This document shows, piece after piece, positions 15,771 to 23,006 of a DNA stretch of 23,006 bases. A program made the position numbers and the translations under genes. Source of the DNA: Pelotomaculum sp. UBA1371. Its GTDB lineage: Bacteria > Bacillota > Desulfotomaculia > Desulfotomaculales > Pelotomaculaceae. Within the stretch, counting starts at the first letter, position 1. Every line of letters begins with the position of its first letter. The stretch is taken from positions 1 to 23,006 of the forward strand of contig DBRJ01000049.1 of the NCBI GenBank assembly GCA_002305915.1, read 5' to 3'. The notes beneath the pieces were generated by a model that saw only the letters and a program-made list of their open reading frames with translations, was not told the DNA's origin and did not search any database.

Positions 15771-17390
15771 TTAAACAGGCATAGTTGTTCCCGGTACGGC
15801 CAGAGCGGAAGTTTTCACATCCACCAGGGACGGACCTTCACTGTTCAGGGCATCCCTCAGCGTGGATTCCAGGTCCATGGAATGCTCCACCCTCAAACCC
15901 AATCCCCCGCAGTTATTTGCATAACCTGCAAAATCCGGATTTTGCAGGGAAGTGCCCTCCGGCAGCAAACCCCCGGCGGCCATCTTGTTCTTTTCCATGG
16001 CCAGGCAAGAATTGTTCATAATCACAATTTTAACATCCAGGTTGTACTTCACTGCAGTTAGGAAATCGGCCATGGTCATGGCATAGCCCCCATCTCCCAC
16101 GAGAGCCAGTACCTTTTGCGCCGGCCTGTTGATTTTTGCGGCCAGGGCAGCCGGCAGGCCAAAACCCATGGTCCGCCATTTGCCGGACAGCAGTACCTGT
16201 TGCCGGACCGGACGGAATACCCTGCCAAACCAGACAGTATGGTCCCCGGTGTCCAGGCAGATGACGGCATCATCCTGCGCTACCTGCTGGATAGCCCGGA
16301 TCAACGCGGCCGGATGGACCGGCGAGCTTTGAACTGATGTTTCCTGCTCCAACTGGTTAAGCCAGCTGTTAATCTCCTTGCGGATCAAACCTGTCCATTC
16401 CCGGTTAGAATCAGGAGTGATTGCGCTGGAAAGCTGCTCGACCAGGCTCCCGGCGTCACCCACCAGACCATAGGCCACCGGGATAGTGGAACCTATATGA
16501 CCGGGGTTGAGATCGATTTGAATCACAGGTATATCTTTAGGAACATAATTCTGAGGCCACCAGTTCGCCCCCACAACCAGGCATAAATCCGCCTGACTCA
16601 AGAGCCTGGCAGAAGCCGGACTGCCGGCGTGACCCAGACCCCCTACATAATAAGGATGATACCTGTCCACAACGCCCGTTCCGGCAAGGGTATTTATTAT
16701 GGCCGCGCCCCAGCGCAGGGACAGTTCACTCAGAAACCTTCCCGCCTTTCTCCCTCCTGCCCCCGACAGGATAACCGGACGGTGTGATTTGCGCATCAGC
16801 TCCAGAGCCCCCTGTACAACCTCCGATGATGACCTGGGGTGGGAACCCAGATAAGGAGCAGGCGGGATAATTGCTGCTTCACAGGGCATGGGCAACACGT
16901 CCATGGGCACACTGACGTGGCTTACTGACCTGCCGGCAACAGCCGGCCGCCAGGCGTTTTCCAGGACCTGCGGCGTAGCAGCCGGGTCGCAGAGCAGGCC
17001 TGTGTAGGAAACCAGCGGCCGCAGCAAAGATTGTTGATCTACATACTGTTTTTTGTTCGTTCCTATGTCTTTCCGCGCAACCTGCCCCGTAATGGCCAGC
17101 ACAGGCACGTTGTCCATAAAAGCGTCGGCCAGACCGTTGATTAAATGAGCCGTGCCCGGCCCCCCGTCCGCCAGGCAGACGCCCGTTTCCCCGGTCAGTT
17201 TAGCCTGGGCCGAAGCCATAATAGCAGCGGATTCCTCATGTTTAACCTGGTAAAACTTGATTGTGTTCCGCCGCGCCAGGGCATCCATCAAATAAAAAAT
17301 ATCGTCACCCACCAGCCCGTAGATATATTTAACGCCCCAGGCTGATAGTTGCTCCAGGATAGCTTCAGCCACGTTCCTTTGTTTAGACAT
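15771..17390 (-). CDS. Pyruvate oxidase-like thiamine diphosphate enzyme
   Basis: Predicted 539 aa with the three-domain POX/acetolactate synthase layout. The N-terminal PYR domain carries the catalytic Glu in VKHEESA (E52). The C-terminal PP domain has the ThDP motif, from GDGGYAMTMADF (432) to MNN (459-460). It most resembles pyruvate oxidase/PoxB (GDGG-x-MTMADFL, KIVIMNN). PoxB makes acetate and CO2 and passes electrons to quinone, but this protein ends without the extra C-terminal membrane-binding helix of E. coli PoxB (572 aa), so the electron acceptor is open. Acetolactate synthase is less likely. I chose ATG at 17390 because GGGAGG lies just upstream; the in-frame start at 17426 has none. 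The PflX-like gene follows on the same strand. Confidence 0.85.
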   Translation of the reverse strand: MSKQRNVAEAILEQLSAWGVKYIYGLVGDDIFYLMDALARRNTIKFYQVKHEESAAIMASAQAKLTGETGVCLADGGPGTAHLINGLADAFMDNVPVLAITGQVARKDIGTNKKQYVDQQSLLRPLVSYTGLLCDPAATPQVLENAWRPAVAGRSVSHVSVPMDVLPMPCEAAIIPPAPYLGSHPRSSSEVVQGALELMRKSHRPVILSGAGGRKAGRFLSELSLRWGAAIINTLAGTGVVDRYHPYYVGGLGHAGSPASARLLSQADLCLVVGANWWPQNYVPKDIPVIQIDLNPGHIGSTIPVAYGLVGDAGSLVEQLSSAITPDSNREWTGLIRKEINSWLNQLEQETSVQSSPVHPAALIRAIQQVAQDDAVICLDTGDHTVWFGRVFRPVRQQVLLSGKWRTMGFGLPAALAAKINRPAQKVLALVGDGGYAMTMADFLTAVKYNLDVKIVIMNNSCLAMEKNKMAAGGLLPEGTSLQNPDFAGYANNCGGLGLRVEHSMDLESTLRDALNSEGPSLVDVKTSALAVPGTTMPV

Positions 17391-17501
17391 AATCCAGCCT
17401 CCCTGGTGTGTATTCCGTCTTTTCAAGTATTATGCCTTGGGAGACTCCGGCCTATCAAAGAACGCTGGTGCCAATTTAAGCGGCATGGTACTCCAAATAG
17501 T

Positions 17502-17522
17502 AAAAAACCACCCTACTGGTGG
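17502..17522 (-). terminator. Intrinsic terminator downstream of the YchF-like gene
   Basis: On the minus strand CCACC-AGTAG-GGTGG is followed by six T. It lies about 85 bases past the YchF-like stop and before the ThDP enzyme gene, separating the two units. The stem is short (5 base pairs). Confidence 0.6.
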
Positions 17523-17606
17523 CTTGATTGGTGAAATGTTACCCGGGTCAATAATACTGAATGAGTCTAAAAATGCTGCTTTAAGTTCTAAATATTAGAT
17601 ATTAGA

Positions 17607-18707
17607 TCAAATGTTAAACCTGAAATTAATAACATCACCGTCAGCTACAAGATACTCCTTGCCTTCCAGGCGGTACATACCCTTTTCCTTTACTCTGGCC
17701 ATACTTCCCATTAGTTTGAGGTCGTCGTACTTCACCACCTCCGCCTTGATAAAGCCCCTTTCAATATCCGAGTGAATTTTCCCCGCCGCCTTCCTGGCTT
17801 CGGTCCCTTTCAGAATGGTCCAGGCTTTGACTTCATCATCTCCCACGGTAAAAAAGGAAATCAGCCCCAGGTAGTCATAGGCAGCTCTGGCCAGCCGGTC
17901 AATCCCTGACTGGGCAATCCCCAGGTCGGACAGAAACAATTCCCTGTCCTCGTCTGGAAGCTGGCTTATCTCCATCTCTATCTTACCGCTTATCTCCAGG
18001 ATGGGAAGTTTCCTTGCGGAAACATAGGTTTCAAGTTCTTCTTTGCCGGGGTAAGAATTCCCTTTAAACTGCTCTTCATCGGTGTTGATGACCAGCATTA
18101 GCGGCTTCTCGGTGAGGAAGCTGTAGTTTTTCAGGATGAGCTTTTCTTCAGGCAGCAGCTCAAGCCTGCTCAGGGATACTTCATCTTCCAGGGCCCGCAG
18201 GCATTTTTCCAGGACTTCAAGTTCAATCACATTTTCCTTTTTAATTTTTTTACCGGACTTTATCCGCTCAATCCTCTTTTCGATGAGCTCCATATCTGCA
18301 AACAGCAGCTCCATATTGATGGTTTCTATGTCCCTCAACGGATTAATGGTATCGTCCACATGCGGCACATCAGGGTTGGAAAAGGAGCGAACAACATGGG
18401 CAAGCATATCCACATTCCGGATGGCGTTTAAAAACTGATTCCCCACTCCTTTCCCCTGACTTGACCCCCGCACCAGTCCCGGCACATCGCTGAACTGGAT
18501 CTGGGCATAGGTTGTTTTACGGGGGTGGTACAGACCGCTTAGATAGTCAACCCTGCCGTCGGGCACCCTGGCCGCGCCAACATTGGTTTCTGTCTTGCCT
18601 GTTAAGAAATTTGATGTTTGTGCACCGGCGCCAGTCAATAAATTAAAGATTGTTGTTTTACCGACCATCGGCAGGCCAATCAGGCCGCAGTTTAGATTCA
18701 ATTTCAT
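17607..18707 (-). CDS. ychF: YchF/OLA1-family P-loop ATPase, divergent form
   Basis: Predicted 366 aa. YchF proteins are ribosome-associated, redox-sensitive ATPases of the Obg-related group. Visible are the P-loop GLPMVGKTT (residues 11-19; the usual form is GLPNVGKST), the G3 region DVPGLVRGSSQGKGVGNQFL, a G4-like NTDEE replacing NKxD as in YchF, and the C-terminal TGS-like DUF933 region (FTVGDDEVKAWTILKGT to VADGDVINFRFNI). The altered P-loop and the spacing suggest a paralogue rather than the housekeeping copy. The start is chosen at 18707 because MKLNLNCGLIGLP aligns with family N-termini; ATG at 18728 is also in frame and neither has a well-spaced ribosome binding site. Confidence 0.87.
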   Translation of the reverse strand: MKLNLNCGLIGLPMVGKTTIFNLLTGAGAQTSNFLTGKTETNVGAARVPDGRVDYLSGLYHPRKTTYAQIQFSDVPGLVRGSSQGKGVGNQFLNAIRNVDMLAHVVRSFSNPDVPHVDDTINPLRDIETINMELLFADMELIEKRIERIKSGKKIKKENVIELEVLEKCLRALEDEVSLSRLELLPEEKLILKNYSFLTEKPLMLVINTDEEQFKGNSYPGKEELETYVSARKLPILEISGKIEMEISQLPDEDRELFLSDLGIAQSGIDRLARAAYDYLGLISFFTVGDDEVKAWTILKGTEARKAAGKIHSDIERGFIKAEVVKYDDLKLMGSMARVKEKGMYRLEGKEYLVADGDVINFRFNI

Positions 18708-18934
18708 CACCTGGTAATAGTGTATCATCTTACAGGTTCATTTTCAAATTTATTACCAATTCGAGTATTATTTGGCGCCGCAAAATTAAAATTAATATAT
18801 TTAACTAAAAGCTATATTTATTTTAAAATGGTACCATATAATGCCGCTTTAGGGTATGATAATGTTGTTTAGATTACAGCGGTTTCAGATTCATTTAAAC
18901 AATTAATGTTTAATACTATTTGTTTAAAGAATCA

Positions 18935-18943
18935 TGATATAAT
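18935..18943 (+). promoter_or_regulatory. Possible extended -10 promoter before the TauE-like gene
   Basis: TGATATAAT matches an extended -10 (TGn plus TATAAT). No good -35 is present at 16-18 bases. A start about 7 bases downstream would leave almost no room for the GGGAGGAC ribosome binding site at 18949-18956, so the site may not be the real promoter. Confidence 0.3.
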
Positions 18944-18961
18944 ATTCCGGGAGGACGTACA

Positions 18962-19315
18962 ATGAATCCAGCTATTATGGTTGGTCTAGGTGTACTGGTT
19001 GGTATCGGCGCCAGTTTTTCAGGTCTGGGCGGCGGCTTTATCATGGTTCCACTATTGATTTACCTCGGCTTTTCGGCCCAAAGAGCCGTCGGAACTTCCT
19101 TTCTGGCTATCCTGGTAATCAGTTTATCCGCCCTTTTTGCTCATGGAAAACTCAATCACGTCGACTACCGCATGGGGATATTTCTTGGTCTTGGGGGTAT
19201 CCTGGGCGCCCAGATTGGCTCCAGACTGGTGGAGTATGTTTCAAATGAGGCATTCAATAAAATATTTGCGATAATCCTGGTGGCCCTGGCCGTACGTATG
19301 TTTTTCCAAAAATAA
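18962..19315 (+). CDS. TauE/SafE-family permease, half-length
   Basis: Predicted 117 aa with about four membrane segments. The N-terminal GIGASFSGLGGGFIMVPLL is the typical repeat motif of the TauE/SafE (DUF81) permeases, which export sulfite, sulfoacetate or other anions. Full-length members have about 250 aa and two such repeats, while this has one, so it would act as a dimer or with a second half-protein encoded elsewhere. The start ATG has GGGAGGAC 5 bases upstream. No partner gene is visible nearby, so the substrate cannot be inferred. Confidence 0.8.
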   Translation: MNPAIMVGLGVLVGIGASFSGLGGGFIMVPLLIYLGFSAQRAVGTSFLAILVISLSALFAHGKLNHVDYRMGIFLGLGGILGAQIGSRLVEYVSNEAFNKIFAIILVALAVRMFFQK

Positions 19316-19417
19316 TCGTCTTACAGGTTTTATTACTCACCCGGGCTGCTCTAATGCTACCCGTTACAATTGCGAAAAATCTAGCAGCGCAGGGAAGGAA
19401 TTCAAGGAGGTACAATA

Positions 19418-20275
19418 TTGAAGGAATGGCAGGTTGAAGACGCCGGCGGGGGATGCAGGGCGTTTTCAGAAGTCATCGTGCTTGCATGTCCAAAAACAGG
19501 TGAAATATACTCATCTACGATACCCCTTACCTGGGACGACGGTACCAGTCTGGAAGAAAAGGCTTGTAGTAAATTAATCCAAATGATGTTAAATGCCCGT
19601 GTTGCCAGGGATGATTACCTTTACGTATGCTCCGGCAATATTTTTCATGCGTTTCATAGTTGGTTGAATGAAAACAAATATAACTGGGAACTGAGTAAGA
19701 TAGACGGCCTCGCCCATGAGCGCGCCGAATACCTTTTTCACTGCCAGGCTGTTGCTGCAGGCTTCCCGGATAAAATTCACCTGGTGGATCGCAATTACCG
19801 CGATTATTACAGGGCTGTGGAAAAATGGGTATATGCTGATGAATCCCGGCTTGTTTTGTTAAAAGATCGTGAAGTCCGGCGAAAACCAGCTGAAACACGT
19901 TATGTTCTCAGGGGAAACGGGAGGCATACCCGTTCCTGCCTGAAATGCGGGAAAAAAATTTTGCCTTACACTCCTGTCGTCGTTTACCGTTGCCGTGAAT
20001 CATGCAGAAAGGTTCGCCGTTATTTCCACCCCGCTTGTACACCTGTTGAGCCCCTGAAAAGCAAACTGGAAACTATGACAGTTCTCTGGACCTCCTGCAA
20101 TGTGGACGGCATCATCCTGCACGCAGGTAAAGAAGACTACCAGTGCGCAGTCTGCGGGCAAAAGGTATTACCCGGGGAAAAAACCTTTTACGGTTATCTG
20201 GAAAAGGCCCTTATTACAGGCCATCTTTCCTGTTTCCTGAACAAAAAGGAGCCGTCCCCGGCACCAGGCTTATAA
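19418..20275 (+). CDS. Unknown protein with two C-terminal CxxC...HxxC metal-site candidates
   Basis: Predicted 285 aa; I do not recognise the family. The N-terminal about 165 residues look globular (strands and helices, aromatic-rich, with YVCSGNIFHAFHSWL) and have no membrane segment. The C-terminal part has two copies of one layout: C174-x2-C177 to H204-x2-C207, and C243-x2-C246 to H269-x2-C272. Both begin CGxKxLP or CGQKVLP, so they look like a duplicated zinc-binding finger. C192 and C196 lie inside the first copy. The start is TTG at 19418, with AAGGAGG upstream at good spacing. It stands alone, with no terminator I can call downstream. A nucleic-acid role is possible but not shown. Confidence 0.78.
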   Translation: MKEWQVEDAGGGCRAFSEVIVLACPKTGEIYSSTIPLTWDDGTSLEEKACSKLIQMMLNARVARDDYLYVCSGNIFHAFHSWLNENKYNWELSKIDGLAHERAEYLFHCQAVAAGFPDKIHLVDRNYRDYYRAVEKWVYADESRLVLLKDREVRRKPAETRYVLRGNGRHTRSCLKCGKKILPYTPVVVYRCRESCRKVRRYFHPACTPVEPLKSKLETMTVLWTSCNVDGIILHAGKEDYQCAVCGQKVLPGEKTFYGYLEKALITGHLSCFLNKKEPSPAPGL

Positions 20276-20445
20276 TCGATTTTAACCTTCCAACTGCGCA
20301 ACCCTGCGGTGGAAGTAGCCGTTCAAAAGCAACGCTAATAGTCTGACATCCCTCTTTTCTAGCAGCATTGCTCCTTCTACAAACAACTGCTTGACAACTG
20401 TTTTGTTTTGCACCCCTGCGTATGCGGCTCCAGTCAGTTCCACAT

Positions 20446-20473
20446 TAAAAATAAATGGCCGGTAGCTCCGGCC
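20446..20473 (-). terminator. Intrinsic terminator of the small Cys-rich gene
   Basis: GGCCGG/CCGGCC (20457-20462 with 20468-20473); on the minus strand the stem is followed by ATTTATTTTT. It lies just after the stop of the 61-residue gene and supports that gene as real. Confidence 0.65.
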
Positions 20474-20497
20474 TTAAAAAATATTTTTCAACAGTTT

Positions 20498-20683
20498 TTA
20501 ACGGCAGGTCGGGCCGCATGTCTCTTCACCCCATTCACTAAAGGGCCCCCGGGGGATAAAATCCTGGCATACTTTACTCAGAGCCTCCACCGGCTTGTTC
20601 CCGGAAGGTCTTGTACAAATGGCAGCGTCAAAATACTTCCACTGTTTAAAAAACACGCAATCCTTACAATAAATAATAATCAC
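20498..20683 (-). CDS. Small Cys-rich protein, function unknown
   Basis: Predicted 61 aa with Cys at 6, 9, 23, 39, 56 and 60. The arrangement CKDCVFF, then C, then CQDFIP, recalls small metal-binding proteins of anaerobes with a C-x2-C-x13-C-x15-C core; CGPTCR ends the chain. The start is GTG at 20683, with GGAGG only 3 bases upstream, which is rather close. An intrinsic terminator follows the stop. It is encoded opposite to its neighbours. I do not recognise a named family. Confidence 0.62.
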   Translation of the reverse strand: MIIIYCKDCVFFKQWKYFDAAICTRPSGNKPVEALSKVCQDFIPRGPFSEWGEETCGPTCR

Positions 20684-20806
20684 CTGCCTCCAGCAAAGCT
20701 TCTTTAGTAAGTCAATTTTATAATGAAACTTCCCCGGGTTTCAATATATTGTTTAACAATTTAAAATGTTTTTGCTGTTTCAATTATTAGGATGAGGGAG
20801 GCTATC

Positions 20807-20983
20807 ATGGTCCGGAACGATTACAGGGTCGGTGATAAAGTTGAAGTTTGCCTGCCGGACGGCAGCCTTCTCAGGGGTAAAATCATAGAAATCATTACCG
20901 GGATCAATTCAAACTGTTATCTTATCCAGTATAACAGCGCTTACGCCCTGATATCCCAGGGAGACATTGTTAAAAAAACATAA
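20807..20983 (+). CDS. Small conserved-looking protein, possible SH3-like barrel
   Basis: Predicted 58 aa. The sequence GDKVEVCLPDGSLLRGKIIEI and YLIQYNSAYALISQGDI is strand-rich with a G-D-x-V-x-V opening, like KOW/SH3-like beta-barrels, but a family cannot be named. I chose ATG at 20807 because GGGAGG lies 5 bases upstream, rather than the in-frame ATG at 20792. No neighbours suggest a role. Confidence 0.6.
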   Translation: MVRNDYRVGDKVEVCLPDGSLLRGKIIEIITGINSNCYLIQYNSAYALISQGDIVKKT

Positions 20984-21163
20984 ACTTGGACCTGCTACCA
21001 TGTTCAAGAATTAAGATATAATTGCATACCGACTATCATTACAGAAGGATTATTCATTTTTATCTAGAATAATTATAGTAATTAGCATTCTTAATAAAAG
21101 AAAAATATGTCACAGCAAATATCTACTTAACCACAAATCGTTACTATGAAAGAGGTTGGTAAA

Positions 21164-21388
21164 ATGCCGGAAGAGCTTGGGGTTATCCACTGCTTAAGCA
21201 ACAAAGAAAAGCAGCTAATTAAATTCATCCGTGAGCTGGGCTGGGGCGATCTGAAAATAAGGATCGAAAATAGTCAGCCTGTTCTAATTTATGAAGCGAT
21301 TAAAACCATCCGGCTGGAAGAAGAACCGGCGCAACAAAGAAAAAATTATCATAAACATGTTCAAGCCAATCGTTTTAAAAACAAATAA
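21164..21388 (+). CDS. DUF2292 (YezD-like) small protein
   Basis: Predicted 74 aa. The core (about residues 13-45, NKEKQLIKFIRELGWGDLKI, then IENSQPVLIYEAIKTIRL) matches the DUF2292/YezD pattern of a helix, a GxxxIxI strand, a PVxI strand and a terminal IRL. The family is small and of unknown function, found in many Firmicutes, in some cases near sulfur genes. The basic tail KNYHKHVQANRFKNK is an extension. I chose ATG at 21164, with AAGAGG upstream; ATG at 21146 is an alternative. It converges on murI with only 5 bases between stops. Confidence 0.65.
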   Translation: MPEELGVIHCLSNKEKQLIKFIRELGWGDLKIRIENSQPVLIYEAIKTIRLEEEPAQQRKNYHKHVQANRFKNK

Positions 21389-21393
21389 CTTTT

Positions 21394-22191
21394 CTATATT
21401 GCCGCCCGTTCCACTACAACCCCGGGATCTCCCCAGAGGAACCTTACCACCGGTTCCACTACCCCGGGTTCACCACTTGTAAAAAAACATTCTTTGCCTT
21501 TTAAGGTTGTATGATTTAGCAGGCCGTGCTTTCTAAGCACACGAACAACATGTTGCGCTACTGCTTCTCCGCTGTCGATTACGCTTATGTTTTTTCCTGC
21601 CAGCCTTTCCACCACCGGGCGAAGAAAGGGATAATGAGTGCAGCCAAGCACAATGGTATCAACATCCCTGGCCAACAGCGGACTGAGGTAGGTTCTCAAC
21701 AGGTATTCAGCTTCAGGTTTATTACAGCCGCCTGTCTCGACCACTTCAACCAGACCGGGACAGGGCTGAGGATAAATCTCCACACCATTACCAAAACGCT
21801 CAATCAATGAGTTAAACCGGTCCCCCGCAAGGGTTACTCCTGTAGCCAGGATCCCGATCCTGCCGTTGCGTGTTGCCGCAACCGCCGGCTTGACGGCAGG
21901 CTCAATGCCCACTATGGGAAGATTATAGCGCTGGCGTAAATCGTCCAGGGCTGCGATAGATGTGGTATTACTGGCAATCACAAGGAGTTTGGCGCCCCTG
22001 GCAAGTAAAAAATCACAGATGGCAAAAGCCCGGGCACGAATCACCCCGGGCGGTTTAAGGCCGTAAGGACAGTGTGCAGAATCAGCAAAATAAACCAAAT
22101 CCTCTGCCGGCAGCAGGCGGCGTACTTCCCTCATGACCGAAAGCCCCCCTACCCCCGAATCAAAAAAACCCACCGGTTCCTCAAACGGCAT
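21394..22191 (-). CDS. murI: Glutamate racemase homologue with the first catalytic Cys replaced by Ser
   Basis: Predicted 265 aa, typical MurI length. MurI makes D-glutamate for peptidoglycan using two Cys as acid/base pairs. Visible are FFDSGVGGLSV (D11, S12), FADSAHCPYG, and the second catalytic Cys in LGCTHYPFL (C184). The first catalytic Cys site, normally ACNTAT, reads ASNTTS, with Ser74 (codon AGT). The usual GT-x2-T-x2-S segment is also altered (ATGVTLAGDRF). The ATG at 22191 has GAGGTG 9 bases upstream. It could be a weak racemase, a one-sided enzyme, or a paralogue of another function; the family is clear, but activity is uncertain. Confidence 0.88.
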   Translation of the reverse strand: MPFEEPVGFFDSGVGGLSVMREVRRLLPAEDLVYFADSAHCPYGLKPPGVIRARAFAICDFLLARGAKLLVIASNTTSIAALDDLRQRYNLPIVGIEPAVKPAVAATRNGRIGILATGVTLAGDRFNSLIERFGNGVEIYPQPCPGLVEVVETGGCNKPEAEYLLRTYLSPLLARDVDTIVLGCTHYPFLRPVVERLAGKNISVIDSGEAVAQHVVRVLRKHGLLNHTTLKGKECFFTSGEPGVVEPVVRFLWGDPGVVVERAAI

Positions 22192-22446
22192 TTTTTAAAA
22201 CACCTCATTATAACTATTATTTGAACTATAACAACGGGTTTATTCCCATTGTTTTATTTAGAACGCGACTAATTACGCTTAAACACAACTAATTCATTAT
22301 ATTATATTAACCCGGGGTTCTCAAGCCGGCTCCTGTATTGAAACAGGTTTCTTACTAATCCTGATAGTTTTGCGGGAATATTTCATACTCATTATAAAAC
22401 CCGGGTAACCGGTCAAAGTCTATATATTCTTACTATTTAAAAAGTC
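22192..22446. other. Divergent AT-rich intergenic region
   Basis: About 255 bases between murI and the promoter of the transporter gene. A small inverted repeat CCTGT / ACAGG (22332-22347) is present but has no T run. No gene or RNA was recognised. Confidence 0.45.
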
Positions 22447-22475
22447 TTGACAAGTATTATAATTAATAATAAAAT
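22447..22475 (+). promoter_or_regulatory. Sigma-A type promoter for the transporter gene
   Basis: TTGACA at 22447-22452, a 17-base spacer, and TAAAAT at 22470-22475. It lies about 60 bases upstream of the transporter start, with GGAGGG following before the ATG. This is the best consensus match in the window. Confidence 0.72.
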
Positions 22476-22533
22476 TATATATTGAACATAAATCATTAAA
22501 ATAGATAGATAAAAGGTGCCACGGAGGGATGTT

Positions 22534-23006
22534 ATGCTGGAGAATAACCAGGTTATTATAGCCACCACAATTTTTTTAGTTACTTACGCAATAATCGTAT
22601 CGGAGAAAATTCACCGGACGGTGGCAGCTTTTGTCGGCGCGGCGCTTGTTGTCATCCTGGGGATTATTCCTTCCGAAAAAGCAGTCCTTGCCATAGATTT
22701 TAACACCATCGGTCTTCTGGTGGGCATGATGATCATTGTAGGAGTAACAAGGCAGACCGGCGTTTTTGAATACCTCGCCGTGAAGGCGGCCAAGGGTTCC
22801 GGGGGAGAGCCCATGAAACTTATTTATGCTCTGGCCCTCGTCACTGCAGTAATATCAGCTTTTCTGGACAACGTAACAACTGTCCTCCTGATTGTTCCGG
22901 TTACCATCGCCATTGCCAGGCAGCTTGAAATGTCACCCCTGCCTTTTTTAATAACTGAAATTATCGCTTCTAACATCGGCGGCACGGCAACACTTATTGG
23001 CGACCC
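22534..23006 (+). CDS. ArsB/NhaD-family ion transporter, N-terminal part
   Basis: 157 codons are visible and the gene runs off the window, so the total length is unknown. The ion transporter superfamily (ArsB/NhaD, with the CitM-type permeases) typically has 11-12 membrane segments; here about five are seen. SAFLDNVTTVLLIVPVTIAIA and SNIGGTATLIGDP are family signatures. Substrate could be arsenite, Na+/H+ or a dicarboxylate and cannot be told from this half. The start is ATG at 22534 with CGGAGGGA upstream. Confidence 0.85.
   Translation, partial: MLENNQVIIATTIFLVTYAIIVSEKIHRTVAAFVGAALVVILGIIPSEKAVLAIDFNTIGLLVGMMIIVGVTRQTGVFEYLAVKAAKGSGGEPMKLIYALALVTAVISAFLDNVTTVLLIVPVTIAIARQLEMSPLPFLITEIIASNIGGTATLIGD

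Noticed and set aside
22207..22234. Minus-strand TTGTTA-16-TATAAT promoter for murI
   Set aside because: Spacing fits, but the -10 lies directly upstream of the ribosome binding site, so the start of transcription would fall at or after that site and lose it.

Overview
The window reads as a piece of an anaerobic Gram-positive chromosome, most like the Clostridia/Peptococcaceae group (Desulfotomaculum/Pelotomaculum-like). The reasons are strong AGGAGG-type ribosome binding sites, frequent TTG and GTG starts, an S-layer-homology surface protein, a selenocysteine formate dehydrogenase, a cobalamin riboswitch ending in an intrinsic terminator, and DUF2292-type small proteins. The taxonomic call is inference; no rRNA is present.

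Left end (1-1484): the last 20 nt of a tRNA with its terminator, a minus-strand membrane-anchored TPR protein, and a gene-free AT-rich stretch. Centre-left (1485-9222): a plus-strand respiratory formate dehydrogenase locus in the order fdhE, tatA, tatC, catalytic subunit (fdhG), iron-sulfur subunit (fdhH), HybB/NrfD-type membrane subunit, then a strong terminator. The catalytic subunit is one selenoprotein gene (4004-7084) read through an in-frame TGA at 4628-4630. A hairpin with a GGTCT loop sits directly downstream, spaced as I recall it for E. coli fdhF. The cluster carries its own Tat pore genes and the FdhE maturation factor, so making, checking, exporting and anchoring the enzyme are encoded together. 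A second tatA lies just past the terminator on the opposite strand.

Middle (9359-17390, all minus strand): tatA2, a YvlD-like small membrane protein, cobT with its own cobalamin riboswitch and leader terminator, an exported phosphodiester glycosidase/Ig/SLH protein with a hairpin-rich leader, a PflX-like radical SAM protein, and a pyruvate-oxidase-like ThDP enzyme. The last two form a tight pair.

Right (17502-23006): a divergent YchF-family ATPase, a half-length TauE/SafE permease, an unknown protein with two CxxC...HxxC metal-site candidates, a tiny Cys-rich protein with its own terminator, a small beta-barrel-like protein, a DUF2292-like protein, a glutamate racemase homologue whose first catalytic Cys is Ser, and the start of an ArsB/NhaD-type transporter that runs off the window.

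The clearest system is the self-contained selenium-dependent, Tat-exported formate dehydrogenase with a HybB-type anchor. It probably feeds electrons from extracytoplasmic formate into the menaquinone pool. No CRISPR array, insertion sequence or prophage was seen.
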